Source of the DNA: Flavobacterium terrigena
GTDB taxonomy: Bacteria; Bacteroidota; Bacteroidia; Flavobacteriales; Flavobacteriaceae
Direction of reading: 5' to 3'
Length of the DNA: 64,000 bases
Assembly: GCF_900108955.1 (NCBI RefSeq)
Contig: NZ_FNYA01000006.1
Span: 1-64,000, forward strand
Below the pieces are notes generated by a model. That model was not told where the DNA came from, ran no database searches, and saw nothing but the letters and a program-made list of their open reading frames with translations. The position numbers and the translations under genes are program-made. Of the stretch, positions 9,230-18,328 are shown in pieces; the first letter of the stretch is position 1; each line of letters opens with the position of its first letter.

Positions 9230-10317
9230 TACAAACTTCTGGTTAATATTTGAATAAAAGTATTATCAGGATAAAATTCTTTCAAAATAAATTTTGCAGC
9301 AGTGTAAAAAGGTACAGCAACAATCATTCCTACAATTCCAAATAAAGTTCCAGAGATTATAGTTACTAAAAATATTTCCAAAGGATGTGAATTCGTGCTT
9401 TTTGAAAAAATTAAGGGCGAACTAAAATTATTATCTATCAATTGTACAACGAAATAACCAATAATTACATATAATGTTGTTGGTAACACAACGGTTTGAA
9501 AATTTTCATTAATATGTCCTAACATCGTTAAAAACGCCGTCATCACTAATGCTATAATTGGTCCGATGTAAGGAATAATGTTTAAAATTGCACCAAGTAA
9601 AGCTATAATAAAAGCATTTTCTACTCCAAAAATTAACAGTACAATTAAATACAATATAAAAACAATTAGTAATTGCAGTAATAATCCAATGGCATATTTA
9701 GCTAGCATATTTTTAATTCGTAATAAAGAAGCGATGATGCGCCATCTATGATTATCTGGTAAAACCGCACGTAAATTAGTGGTTACTAGTTTTTGATCAC
9801 TTAAAAGAAAAAAACAAATGAAAATTATAGAGAATAATGCTATTCCGAAATTTCCAATAGATCCAATAATTGAGTTTAAAATATCAGTAATGAAATTGAA
9901 ATTAAATGATTGTGCAATTTTATGGACATTAAAATATTTTTCATAATCAATACCATACGCTTGTAATGAAACGTCTACATTATTGATGAAAACAGTATAG
10001 TTTTTTTCTAAGGAATTAATGTCAAGTAGGGATAAGTTTTTGCTTTGGCCTAAAATTAATGGAACAAATAACATTATTATTCCAAAAATGATTAAAATAA
10101 ACAACAACAACGAACTCACAATAGCTAAAGTGCGACTAAATTTAAATCGTTTCTGAAGAAAATTACATATTGGTTCAGCTACAAAGCTTAGTAAAATAGC
10201 AACAATGATATAAGTAATAATTGATGAAATAGAAAACAGGAAGTAACCACATATTGCAATTCCTAAAAGGATAAATATGGTTCTAAGCAAAGCATTAGAA
10301 ATATCTTTAGATTTCAT
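9229..10317 (-). CDS. AI-2E family transporter-like membrane protein
   Basis: A 362-residue integral inner-membrane protein with about eight hydrophobic segments, including paired helices near residues 10-90, two around 150-170, and a C-terminal block with IIPYIGPIIALVMTA and the LIDNNFSSPLIFSK loop that mark the AI-2E/PerM family. Members include the AI-2 exporter TqsA and Na+/H+ antiporters, so the substrate is open. It is translationally coupled (TAATG) to the downstream methyltransferase. Confidence 0.88.
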   Translation of the reverse strand: MKSKDISNALLRTIFILLGIAICGYFLFSISSIITYIIVAILLSFVAEPICNFLQKRFKFSRTLAIVSSLLLFILIIFGIIMLFVPLILGQSKNLSLLDINSLEKNYTVFINNVDVSLQAYGIDYEKYFNVHKIAQSFNFNFITDILNSIIGSIGNFGIALFSIIFICFFLLSDQKLVTTNLRAVLPDNHRWRIIASLLRIKNMLAKYAIGLLLQLLIVFILYLIVLLIFGVENAFIIALLGAILNIIPYIGPIIALVMTAFLTMLGHINENFQTVVLPTTLYVIIGYFVVQLIDNNFSSPLIFSKSTNSHPLEIFLVTIISGTLFGIVGMIVAVPFYTAAKFILKEFYPDNTFIQILTRSL

Positions 10318-10349
10318 ATATGAAGTTTATTTTTTTCAAATATAAAAAA

Positions 10350-10377
10350 TCCCGAATAGCTTTTCAACTATTCGGGA
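10350..10377 (-). terminator. Rho-independent terminator of the metalloprotease gene
   Basis: A GC-rich stem (CCCGAATAG/CTATTCGGG, 10351-10359 with 10368-10376) has an 8-nt loop. On the minus strand it is followed directly by a T run (positions 10349 down to 10344). It lies about 30 bp past the metalloprotease stop and before the start of the AI-2E gene, separating the two transcription units. Confidence 0.85.
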
Positions 10378-10407
10378 CTAATTTATTTGATTATATTTTT
10401 TTAAATA

Positions 10408-11364
10408 CTATCTGAAAGAAGCTCTAGAACCACCAACATCAAAAATTGCTAGCATTCTAGTTTTTTGCCCTCCTGAGAACATATACATTCCTCTGTCGTC
10501 AGTGTAGTCCATATAGTTCATGTACATTTCTAATGGTGTACCAGAACAAGTACTTCTGTGTCCAACTGCAGGAACTCCGTAATTTGCAGCATTGTGAACT
10601 GGAGTATCAGAAACTGAGTCTGTACCACAAGTTGCATCACCCCAAATGTGACGTAAATTCATCCAGTGACCAACTTCATGAGTTGCAGTTCTTCCAAGGT
10701 TAAATGGATAAGTTGCAGTACCAGTTGTTCCTGTGTATTTACCATCTAATACAACTCCATCAGTTGCAGATGATCCACCTGGGAATTGAGCATAGCCTAA
10801 AATACCACCACCAATTGTACAAACCCAAATGTTTAATTTAGTTGTTGGTGAAGTAGGTGCTAAGCCACCTCTGTTTGCTTTTTTCATTGCATCTGCAGTT
10901 CCCCAAGATGACTTAGTTGTAGATTTTCTGATAACTTGGTCTAATACGAAACGAATTCCAACATTAGCTCTTACGCTACTGTAAGGATTGTTTGCCGTGT
11001 TATAATCTGAATTTTGTGCATTAAAATCTTTGTTTAATACATCAATTTGAGATTGAAGTTGAGCTAAAGAGATGTTTTCCGCTGTTGTTCTGTATAATAC
11101 ATTAAAAACAACAGGAATTTCTAATACTCCATTTACAATTCTACCTTGCGCAATTGCTTCAGCAGCTTTTAACTCAAACTCTTCCATTCTTTTTGCTAAA
11201 GTTGGATCTGCAGCAAGTTGGTCTTTCAAATGTTCATCTGAATAACAACCTCTTTTTCCAACAGTTTCTGCTAAATTTCCATCAGTAGTAGTGATAGAGT
11301 CTTCTTGTTTGTTACAAGAAAAAAGCAAACTTACAATAGCAAGTGATAAAACAATTTTTTTCAT
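10408..11364 (-). CDS. Zinc metalloprotease lipoprotein, M43 (cytophagalysin/pappalysin) type
   Basis: A 318-residue predicted lipoprotein with lipobox LLFSC (Cys17). The metzincin-type zinc site is HEVGHWMNLRH (residues 229-239), although the usual glycine at position 8 of the motif is Asn here. A Met-turn follows in MNYMDYTDDRGMYMF. It matches M43 peptidases common in Flavobacteria. It is a single-gene unit with its own terminator and a 530-bp upstream region. Substrate is unknown; being secreted, it likely degrades extracellular protein. Confidence 0.88.
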   Translation of the reverse strand: MKKIVLSLAIVSLLFSCNKQEDSITTTDGNLAETVGKRGCYSDEHLKDQLAADPTLAKRMEEFELKAAEAIAQGRIVNGVLEIPVVFNVLYRTTAENISLAQLQSQIDVLNKDFNAQNSDYNTANNPYSSVRANVGIRFVLDQVIRKSTTKSSWGTADAMKKANRGGLAPTSPTTKLNIWVCTIGGGILGYAQFPGGSSATDGVVLDGKYTGTTGTATYPFNLGRTATHEVGHWMNLRHIWGDATCGTDSVSDTPVHNAANYGVPAVGHRSTCSGTPLEMYMNYMDYTDDRGMYMFSGGQKTRMLAIFDVGGSRASFR

Positions 11365-11673
11365 AAAATTTATTTTAATTAGTTAATTAGTTATGCAATA
11401 TTAATTGTAAGAATTTTAATATCAAAGAAAAAGTGAAATTTTTCAACAAAATTCAATTATTTTGTTAAAAAATGATTTTTTTTCAAAAATTTCGTCATTT
11501 TACTGTTTTTAATTCAATGAAATTTTAGGTGTATTTTTAAGAATTATGAAATTTAACTATTTAAAAATTATAAATTTCACATTTTTACATCATTTTTATT
11601 GAATTATGTGTTAAAAGTAAGAATTAATGGATTTTGCTATTTTTGAATTAAAATTGAAATTGTTTTTCTTACA

Positions 11674-11700
11674 AAAAATTACGTTTTTGCCGTAATTTTT
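11674..11700. terminator. Possible bidirectional terminator downstream of ald
   Basis: A perfect 10-bp inverted repeat (AAAAATTACG/CGTAATTTTT) has a 7-nt loop and runs of T on the 3' side in either direction. It lies about 200 bp beyond the ald stop. The stem has low GC, so it could be chance in AT-rich DNA. Confidence 0.35.
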
Positions 11701-11818
11701 GTTAAAATTTGGTGTCTGATTTTGCAAATTTAAAAAGTTCAATCTGAGAAAATATAAAAAAATGGCCGTGAAGAATTAATCGGGATGTGTCGAAAATTAT
11801 TTTAAAAGAAATATTTCT

Positions 11819-11863
11819 TGTTCTCGATATAATTCCGATAAATCGAAATCACTCGAACTGACG
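11819..11863. repeat. Palindromic TCGA-rich intergenic element
   Basis: The core attccgat/atcgaaat forms an imperfect hairpin flanked by ttctcga and actcgaactgac. Base composition is richer in CG dinucleotides than the surroundings. It resembles, in style and in its TCGAG/CAGT words, the hairpin at 62801-62842. Confidence 0.5.
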
Positions 11864-11897
11864 AAATATTGTTATTAAAATTAGTTGGAATAATGAA

Positions 11898-13094
11898 TTA
11901 AAACACTATTAGATTAATATCTCTGTGTTCTAAACCAAACCAATCGGCAATTGGTTTGTTGGTTAAAATTCCATGATAGAAGTAAATTCCATTTTTTAAT
12001 CCTTTATTGCATCTTATCGCTGCTTCAATTCCGCCGTCTTCTGCAATTTGAATTAAGATTGGGGAAATGATATTACTGATAGAAATACTCGCCGTTTTAG
12101 AATAACGAGATGGAATATTCGGTACACAATAATGAATTACATTACTTTTTATAAAAGTCGGATTTTCGTGTGTGGTAATTTCTGAAGTTTCAAAACAACC
12201 GCCTGTATCAATACTTACATCTACAATTACCGCTCCACGTTTCATGTGATCCACCATAGATTCAGTAACTACAATTGGCGTTCTGTTTTTTCCACGAAGC
12301 GCACCAATTGCCACGTCGCAACGGCGAATTGCTTTTAAAAGTGCTTTATCGTGAATTGTTGAAGTAAAAATTCTTTGGTTAAGTGTATTTTGTAAACGAC
12401 GTAATTTCGTAATAGAATTATCAAAAACTTTTACGTTCGCACCTAAACTTAAAGCAGTTCTAACAGCGTATTCTGCTACAGTTCCAGCTCCTAAAATAAC
12501 AACTTCCGTTGGTGGAACTCCAGTGATGTTTCCGAAAAGTAAGCCTTTTCCATCGTTATTATTAATCATTAATTCTGCAGCAATTAAAACCGAAGCCGTT
12601 CCTGCAATTTCACTTAATGATTTCACCGCTGGATAAGAACCATCACTATCTTTAATAAATTCAAAGGCTAATGAAGTAATTTTCTTTTTAGTAATCGCTT
12701 CGAAATATTCCTTTTTTTGAGTTTTTAATTGAATCGCTGAAATCAAAATCGCTTCTATATTCATCATTTCAATTTCCTCTAAAGTTGGCGGTTCAACCTT
12801 TAGTATAATTGGACAAGAAAATATTTTCTTTGTATCGTGTGTGACTTCAGCACCAGCATCGGAATAATCTTTGTCTGAAAAACTTGCGTTTTTTCCTGCT
12901 CCACATTCTACCATTACGCGGTGTCCATGACTTACCAATGAACTTACTGCGTCTGGTGTCAAACAAATACGACGTTCTTGGTAAGAAGTTTCTTTTGGAA
13001 TTCCAATAAATAATTCACTTTTGTGTTTGGCAATTTCCAATTTTTCTTCTTGAGGAAGTAATTGTTTGGCTGAAAATGGAGAATAGATTGACAT
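11898..13094 (-). CDS. ald: Alanine dehydrogenase
   Basis: A 398-residue NAD-dependent dehydrogenase of the alanine dehydrogenase/PntA family, converting alanine to pyruvate and ammonia. Motifs are the N-terminal GIPKETSYQERRICLTPDAV (residues 32-51, with the substrate-binding Arg and Lys region), VECGAG, and the Rossmann loop ILGAGTVAEYAVRTALSLGA near residue 200. It is about 25 residues longer than Bacillus Ald because of an N-terminal extension. It follows tsaE on the same strand after a 124-bp gap containing a repeat element. Confidence 0.92.
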   Translation of the reverse strand: MSIYSPFSAKQLLPQEEKLEIAKHKSELFIGIPKETSYQERRICLTPDAVSSLVSHGHRVMVECGAGKNASFSDKDYSDAGAEVTHDTKKIFSCPIILKVEPPTLEEIEMMNIEAILISAIQLKTQKKEYFEAITKKKITSLAFEFIKDSDGSYPAVKSLSEIAGTASVLIAAELMINNNDGKGLLFGNITGVPPTEVVILGAGTVAEYAVRTALSLGANVKVFDNSITKLRRLQNTLNQRIFTSTIHDKALLKAIRRCDVAIGALRGKNRTPIVVTESMVDHMKRGAVIVDVSIDTGGCFETSEITTHENPTFIKSNVIHYCVPNIPSRYSKTASISISNIISPILIQIAEDGGIEAAIRCNKGLKNGIYFYHGILTNKPIADWFGLEHRDINLIVF

Positions 13095-13184
13095 GTTTAT
13101 TTCGAATTTGTAGCCAATTTAGGTATTTTTATGTAAAGTCGCAAGTCTAAAGTTATAAAGTTCTTAAAGAAATTTTTAAAAACG

Positions 13185-13214
13185 AATCAGTTTCAATCTG
13201 TTAAATCCGCGTGC
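13185..13214. repeat. ATCTGCG-family intergenic repeat, copy a
   Basis: The words aatcagtttcaatctg and taaatccgcgtgcc match the elements at 51641-51715, 53464-53516 and, inverted, 53001-53057. It lies at the tsaE stop, in the tsaE-ald gap. It has no coding role. Confidence 0.7.
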
Positions 13215-13218
13215 CTAT

Positions 13219-13635
13219 CTAATCATTTTTTAATAACAATTCTCTTTTTCCATTTGGTAAACTTCTAATTACGATTGAAGCATGATCTAAAGGTAACAAA
13301 TGCGGAACTTTTTCTGGCCATTCAATAAAACACCAATTTCCAGAATAAAAATATTCGTCAATTCCCATATCGTATGCTTCTAATTCATTATTCAAACGAT
13401 ATAAATCGAAATGATAAATAATTTCACCGTTTTCCGATTGGTATTCGTTTACTAATGAAAATGTCGGACTACTAGAATTTCCAGTAACGCCTAATTCTTT
13501 GACTAATTCCTTAATTAAAGTGGTTTTTCCAACGCCCATTGTCGCATGAAACGTAATTACTTTTTTTAAATTGGGTGTGGCTAATATGTCTTTGGCTACT
13601 TTATTTATTTCTTCTAATGTAAAAGTTGCAGTCAT
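13219..13635 (-). CDS. tsaE: tRNA t6A37 threonylcarbamoyladenosine ATPase TsaE
   Basis: A 138-residue P-loop protein with Walker A ATMGVGKTT (residues 31-39) and the family segments SSSPTFSLVNEY, HFDLYRL and FIEWPE. TsaE hydrolyses ATP to keep the TsaB-TsaD complex turning over in synthesis of t6A at position 37 of ANN-decoding tRNAs. tsaD is also in this window at 56025-57059. Size is normal. It lies between porX and ald on the same strand. Confidence 0.95.
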   Translation of the reverse strand: MTATFTLEEINKVAKDILATPNLKKVITFHATMGVGKTTLIKELVKELGVTGNSSSPTFSLVNEYQSENGEIIYHFDLYRLNNELEAYDMGIDEYFYSGNWCFIEWPEKVPHLLPLDHASIVIRSLPNGKRELLLKND

Positions 13636-13643
13636 TTCTATAG

Positions 13644-13712
13644 TGAGTTGTGAGTTGTGAGTTGTGAGTTGTGTGCTAACTTAATAACACAAAACTCATA
13701 ACCCATAACATG
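13644..13712. repeat. TGAGTTG heptamer array and related words
   Basis: Four perfect consecutive copies of TGAGTTG occupy 13644-13671. They are followed at 13686-13709 by the words aaaactcataacccataaca, which in reverse read as ttatg-ggttatgagtttt. The same words occur at 63941-64000. The array lies in the tsaE-porX gap just upstream of the tsaE start. Perfect short repeats are prone to slippage. Confidence 0.8.
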
Positions 13713-13715
13713 TTT

Positions 13716-15269
13716 TTATTTCGGATTTAAAACAATACAAGGAATAATCATTTCTTCTAATGAAATTCCCCCGTGTTGATACGTATTTCGGTAATAACTT
13801 ACATAATGATTAAAGTTGTTCACGTAAGCTAAAAAGAAATCGCTTTTTGCAAAAATATAAGAACTTGTCATATTTATTGTTGGTAAACCAATTTTTTTAG
13901 GATCTTTTACCGCATAAACATCTCTATCTTCATATGTTAAACTTCTACCGGTTTTGTATCGTAAATTTAAACTTGTGTTTTTATCACCAATAACTTTCGA
14001 TGGATTTTTACAATTAATAGTTCCGTGATCGGTTGTAATAATTAGTTTGAAACCCATTTGTTGCGCTTGTTGAATCATTTCTAATAACGGCGAATTTTTA
14101 AACCAACTCAACGTTAATGAACGATACGCTTTGTCGTTAGAAGCTAATTCTTTCACAACATCCATTTCAGTTTTTGCATGCGATAACATATCTACGAAAT
14201 TGTACACAATCGTAGTTAAATCGTTGTTTTTACATGCTTTGAAATTATCTACTAATTTTTTTCCATCACGTAAATTCGTGATTTTATAATATTCACTTTT
14301 GATGTTTAAACCCAAACGTTTTAGTTGTTCGTTTAAGAAATCGGCTTCGTGTAAATTTTTTCCACCATCATCGGTGTCATTTTTCCAATATTGAGGAAAT
14401 TTCTTCTCCATTTCTAAAGGCAATAATCCTGAGAAAATAGCATTTCTAGCGTACTGAGTCGCCGTTGGTAAAATAGAGTAGTAGTTCACTTCCTTTTCAG
14501 GTTTATAGTGATTGTACACGATGTTCTCGAAAATCTTCCATTGATCTAAACGTAAATTATCAATCACTATAAAAAGTACAGGTTTGTCTTTTTTACGAAT
14601 TTCTGGCGCTACAAATTCACCAAATAATTTATGAGATAAGATAGGTTTGTCCGCTTTTTCATCGAACCAATCTTCATAATTACGTTCAATAAATTTCCCA
14701 AATTGTAAATTGGCTTCCGCTTTCTGACTTTCTAAAATCTGAATTAAATTTTGGTCTTCAATAGTTTCCAATTCAATTTCCCAATACACTAATTTTCTGT
14801 AGAATTCCGCCCATTCATCAAATGAATTCACCATCGACATTTCCATAGCAATTTTTCTGAATTCTTTCTGATAATCTAAAGTTGTTTTCTCAGAAATTAA
14901 ACGCGAATGGTCTAAGTTTTTCTTCAAACTCAATAAAATCTGATTCGGATTTACGGGTTTTATCAAATAATCGGCAATTTTACTACCGATAGCTTCTTCC
15001 ATAATATATTCTTCCTCACTTTTTGTAATCATAATTACAGGTGTAGAAGATTTAAATTCTTTCATTTCAGAAAGTGTTTCTAATCCCGAAAGTCCTGGCA
15101 TATTTTCATCTAAAAAAACCACATCAAAAGCAGATTCTTTATATAAATCAATGGCGTCTTGTCCGTTATTACAAGTAGTTACGTCGTAATTTTTCTTTTC
15201 TAAGAATAAAATATGTGGCTTTAATAAGTCGATTTCGTCATCAACCCAAAGTATTTTTATATTGTTCAT
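13716..15269 (-). CDS. porX: PorX: response regulator with PglZ (alkaline-phosphatase-like) domain
   Basis: A 517-residue protein. The N-terminal receiver domain has acidic residues WVDDE (8-12), phospho-acceptor Asp54 in VVFLDENMPG, and the conserved Thr/Lys (ITKS, LIKPVNP). The rest is a PglZ domain with metal-site segments such as VIDNLRLDQW and IITTDHGT. This combination is PorX, the response regulator that works with the kinase PorY and sigma factor SigP to control T9SS genes in Porphyromonas and Flavobacterium. It lies upstream of tsaE, an arrangement I recall as common in Bacteroidota. Confidence 0.95.
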   Translation of the reverse strand: MNNIKILWVDDEIDLLKPHILFLEKKNYDVTTCNNGQDAIDLYKESAFDVVFLDENMPGLSGLETLSEMKEFKSSTPVIMITKSEEEYIMEEAIGSKIADYLIKPVNPNQILLSLKKNLDHSRLISEKTTLDYQKEFRKIAMEMSMVNSFDEWAEFYRKLVYWEIELETIEDQNLIQILESQKAEANLQFGKFIERNYEDWFDEKADKPILSHKLFGEFVAPEIRKKDKPVLFIVIDNLRLDQWKIFENIVYNHYKPEKEVNYYSILPTATQYARNAIFSGLLPLEMEKKFPQYWKNDTDDGGKNLHEADFLNEQLKRLGLNIKSEYYKITNLRDGKKLVDNFKACKNNDLTTIVYNFVDMLSHAKTEMDVVKELASNDKAYRSLTLSWFKNSPLLEMIQQAQQMGFKLIITTDHGTINCKNPSKVIGDKNTSLNLRYKTGRSLTYEDRDVYAVKDPKKIGLPTINMTSSYIFAKSDFFLAYVNNFNHYVSYYRNTYQHGGISLEEMIIPCIVLNPK

Positions 15270-15372
15270 CGTGTTTCAGTTTTAAAAGTGCAAGTTACTA
15301 TATGTTTAACGGAAATTTTCTTAAAAATTGTGTAAAAGTTTTATATTTGATGAAAATAATTGAAATGAAATA

Positions 15373-15906
15373 ATGAATAAATTTTTTGTTTACATAATAT
15401 TACTCCTTACTTTTTATTCAAATGCTCAAGAATCTAAAAGTTCAAGCGTAGTTGTTGATACTTCTTCAATAGTTTTTAAAGCTAAATTAATGACAATCGA
15501 GAGAAAAGGAATTTTCTCAGAGAAAAAATTAGATGGGTTTTTAAAAGATTTAAAACACAAAATATACATAACTAAAGATTTTTGTTTTATCGTTGTTAAT
15601 TCAGCGGATTATGTTATCAAAAATAATAATGAAAAAATAGCACTCTTCGGAGATTGTAAATATTACTTAGCATATTCTTTTTATAACAATTTGTATTATA
15701 GATTAGGTGGATTTGAACATGAAAACATAGACGAATTTTCATCTAGTTTTTTAAAATCATCAATACTTTTTTCTTATAATGACAATGTATTAGATGAAAA
15801 ATTAGTCGATTTCTTGAGTTTAGTGGCTTCTCATAAAAATAGGAAAGCGAAGAAGTTTTTTCCAAATTGTAAAGAAGTAATGAAAGATGAAATTAGATTA
15901 GAATAA
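15373..15906 (+). CDS. Small exported protein of unknown function
   Basis: A 177-residue protein with a signal peptide of about 18 residues ending in SNAQ, so probably periplasmic. The mature region is rich in Lys, Phe and Ser with no motif I know. It is divergent from porX (103-bp gap) and 53 bp upstream of the HD phosphohydrolase gene, which seems to have its own promoter. It is probably a single-gene unit. Confidence 0.7.
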   Translation: MNKFFVYIILLLTFYSNAQESKSSSVVVDTSSIVFKAKLMTIERKGIFSEKKLDGFLKDLKHKIYITKDFCFIVVNSADYVIKNNNEKIALFGDCKYYLAYSFYNNLYYRLGGFEHENIDEFSSSFLKSSILFSYNDNVLDEKLVDFLSLVASHKNRKAKKFFPNCKEVMKDEIRLE

Positions 15907-15932
15907 AGAAAAAAACATATTCTATTTTTTCT

Positions 15933-15940
15933 TACATTTG
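15933..15940 (+). promoter_or_regulatory. Candidate -7 box for the HD phosphohydrolase gene
   Basis: TACATTTG matches the Bacteroidota -7 consensus TAnnTTTG and lies 19 bp before the GTG start at 15960. No clear TTTG -33 element is seen at the right distance, so support is partial. Confidence 0.45.
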
Positions 15941-15959
15941 TTACACAAAAAAATATTCT

Positions 15960-17189
15960 GTGAGCCAAATCAACAAATTAAAAATACTCAACGATCCTAT
16001 TTATGGTTTCATAACCATTCCAAATACCTTAATTTACGATTTAATTCAGCATCCGTATTTTCAGCGTTTGCGACGCATTTCTCAAATGGGAATGTCGTAT
16101 TTGGTGTATCCAGGTGCGCATCATACTCGTTTTCATCACGCTTTAGGTTGTATGCATATTATGCAAAAAGCCGTGCAAACTCTTAAATTTAAAGGTGTTG
16201 AAATTTCTGAAGAAGAAGAAAATGCGTTATACGTTGCCATTTTACTACACGATATCGGTCACGGCCCTTTTAGTCACGCTTTAGAAAATAGTGTAGTGGA
16301 AGAAGTGCATCACGAAGAATTATCGTTGTTGTTTATGGAACAATTAAATGCGGAATTTGGCGGAAAATTATCATTAGCAATTCAAGTTTTTAAAGGGGAA
16401 TACCATAGGAAATTCATGTTGCAATTGATTTCTAGTCAGTTAGATATGGATAGAATGGATTATCTTAAACGCGATAGTTTTTACACAGGTGTGAATGAAG
16501 GAAACGTAAATAGTGAACGTTTAATTCAAATGCTAAACGTACAAGATGATGTTTTGGTAATGGAAGAAAAAGGAATTTATTCTATTGAAAAGTTCCTAAT
16601 GGCGCGCCGATTAATGTATTGGCAAGCGTATTTACATAAAACTAGTGTTGTTGCCGAATTGACTCTGACAAAAATTTTAAAACGTGCGAAAGAATTAGCT
16701 ACAAAAGGCGAAGTGCTTTTCGGAAGTCCGTTTTTATTGTTTTTCTTGAATAATAAAATCGAATTAAATCAAATTGATAAAGCTACTTTAGATAAATTTT
16801 CTAATTTAGACGATTATGATGTGCTTGGCGCGATTAAACAATGGCAATATCATGACGATTTTGTGCTGAGTTCTTTAAGTAATATGATTATCAATCGTAA
16901 TTTACTGAAAATTGAATTAAGTGAGGATAAAATTGACAAAACCAAATGGTTAGGTTTGAAAGAAAAGTATGCGAAAAAATATAATATTTCCGATAAAGAA
17001 GTTGAATATTTCGTATTTAAAGGTAAGATTAAAAACGAAGCCTATAGTAAGTCTTCGGAACCAATTAGAATATTAAAAAAAGACAGAACAATAGAAAATG
17101 TAGTGGAAGCGTCAGACCAAATGCATTTAAAGGCATTATCTAAAACGGTAACCAAATATTTTATTTGTTATCCGAAAGTTATAGATTAA
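15960..17189 (+). CDS. HD superfamily phosphohydrolase
   Basis: A 409-residue HD-domain protein of the SAMHD1/dNTPase-like group. It carries H...HD...D motifs: the HTRFHHALG segment (about residue 55), LLHDIGHGPFSHALE (about 93-107), and SSQLDMDRMDYLKRDS with the final Asp. The start is GTG at 15960 (MSQINKLKILNDP), chosen because it directly precedes the conserved LNDPIYGFI start and follows a -7 box. Members hydrolyse nucleotides or related phosphoesters; the exact substrate here is unknown. Confidence 0.85.
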   Translation: MSQINKLKILNDPIYGFITIPNTLIYDLIQHPYFQRLRRISQMGMSYLVYPGAHHTRFHHALGCMHIMQKAVQTLKFKGVEISEEEENALYVAILLHDIGHGPFSHALENSVVEEVHHEELSLLFMEQLNAEFGGKLSLAIQVFKGEYHRKFMLQLISSQLDMDRMDYLKRDSFYTGVNEGNVNSERLIQMLNVQDDVLVMEEKGIYSIEKFLMARRLMYWQAYLHKTSVVAELTLTKILKRAKELATKGEVLFGSPFLLFFLNNKIELNQIDKATLDKFSNLDDYDVLGAIKQWQYHDDFVLSSLSNMIINRNLLKIELSEDKIDKTKWLGLKEKYAKKYNISDKEVEYFVFKGKIKNEAYSKSSEPIRILKKDRTIENVVEASDQMHLKALSKTVTKYFICYPKVID

Positions 17190-17304
17190 GGTTAATTTTT
17201 ATATTTTTGCAGAGATGAAAAGGGCAAAAATTAGTTTTTGTTAATGAAATAGAGAAAAAATGGCGAGTTCCATCATATTTGGATGGTAATTTTAAGCGTA
17301 TTAG

Positions 17305-18324
17305 ATGAAATTTACAGCAGAACAAATAGCGGGCATTTTAGAAGGAGAAGTTATAGGAAATCCTAATGCTGAAGTATATAAATTAGCTAAAATTGAAGAA
17401 GGAACTCAAGGTTCTTTAACTTTTTTGGCTAACCCAAAATATGCCAATTATATTTATACAACAGAAGCAACAATTGCTATTGTAAACAAAACTTTTGAAC
17501 CAGAACAAGAAATAAAAGCAACCTTAATTAAGGTGGAAGATGCGTATAAATCTTTTTCGAAGTTACTAGAATATTACAATCAAGTAAAATTGATGAAATC
17601 GGGTATTGAGCAACCTTCGGTGATTTCTGAAGGCGTTCAATATGGTGATAATTTATATTTAGGTAGCTTTTGTTATTTGGGTCAAAATGTAAAAATTGGT
17701 AATAATGTAAAAATATATCCAAATAGTTTCATTGGCGACAATGTGGTTATTGGAGATAATTGTGTTTTCTTTGCAGGCGTTCGAATTTATTCGGAAACGG
17801 AAATTGGAAATAACGTAACTATTCATTCTGGAACTATTATTGGTTCAGACGGTTTTGGTTTTGCGCCACAAGAAGACGGAACTTATATTAAAGTACCACA
17901 AATTGGAAATGTTATCATTGAAGATAATGTGGAAGTAGGTTCATGCTCAACAATTGATAGAGCAACGTTAGGTTCAACAATTATAAGAAATGGTACTAAA
18001 TTAGACAATCAAATACAAATTGCACACAATGTAGAAATTGGTGAAAATACCGTAATTGCAGCGCAAACTGGTATTGCTGGTTCTACAAAAATTGGTAAAA
18101 ACTGTATGATTGGCGGTCAAGTTGGTATTGCTGGACATTTAATAATTGGTGACAATGTTAAAATTCAAGCGCAATCAGGAATTGGTAAAAATTTAAAAGA
18201 AAACGAAGTAGTACAAGGAAGTCCAGGATTTAATTACAGTGATTTTGCAAAATCTTTCGTGCATTTTAAAAACTTACCAAAAATTGTAAAAGAAATAGAA
18301 GAATTAAAAAAGGATAATAAATAA
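17305..18324 (+). CDS. lpxD: UDP-3-O-acylglucosamine N-acyltransferase LpxD
   Basis: A 339-residue left-handed beta-helix acyltransferase with an N-terminal uridine-binding domain, many hexapeptide repeats, and the catalytic histidine in [13 protein letters not shown]. It adds the N-linked hydroxyacyl chain in lipid A synthesis. It starts a run lpxD-lpxC/fabZ-lpxA-efp-lpxD2 with gaps of 2-32 bp. The 115-bp leader carries a TAnnTTTG-like box (17202-17209) and two ten-codon ORFs (17215-17244 and 17260-17289) of unknown significance. Confidence 0.95.
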   Translation: MKFTAEQIAGILEGEVIGNPNAEVYKLAKIEEGTQGSLTFLANPKYANYIYTTEATIAIVNKTFEPEQEIKATLIKVEDAYKSFSKLLEYYNQVKLMKSGIEQPSVISEGVQYGDNLYLGSFCYLGQNVKIGNNVKIYPNSFIGDNVVIGDNCVFFAGVRIYSETEIGNNVTIHSGTIIGSDGFGFAPQEDGTYIKVPQIGNVIIEDNVEVGSCSTIDRATLGSTIIRNGTKLDNQIQIAHNVEIGENTVIAAQTGIAGSTKIGKNCMIGGQVGIAGHLIIGDNVKIQAQSGIGKNLKENEVVQGSPGFNYSDFAKSFVHFKNLPKIVKEIEELKKDNK

Positions 18325-18328
18325 AATC

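Larger units (their letters stand above)
11365..11897. other. Gene-free AT-rich region upstream of the metalloprotease
   Basis: This 533-bp stretch lies between the end of ald and the start of the metalloprotease gene, both minus strand. No coding frame stands out. It contains a perfect 10-bp inverted repeat (11674-11700) and a palindromic TCGA-rich element (11819-11863), listed separately. The promoter of the metalloprotease should lie within about 100 bp of 11364, but no good TAnnTTTG box was found there. Confidence 0.6.

Noticed and set aside
13644..13671. Possible CRISPR-like array
   Set aside because: The units are 7 bp and directly adjacent with no spacers; it is a microsatellite.
15938..16186. 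Alternative plus-strand frame overlapping the HD phosphohydrolase start
   Set aside because: It overlaps conserved HD-protein codons in another frame and shows no recognisable protein features.
17190..17304. Two ten-codon ORFs before lpxD as leader peptides
   Set aside because: They show no biased codon run, and no terminator hairpin follows, so attenuation is unsupported.
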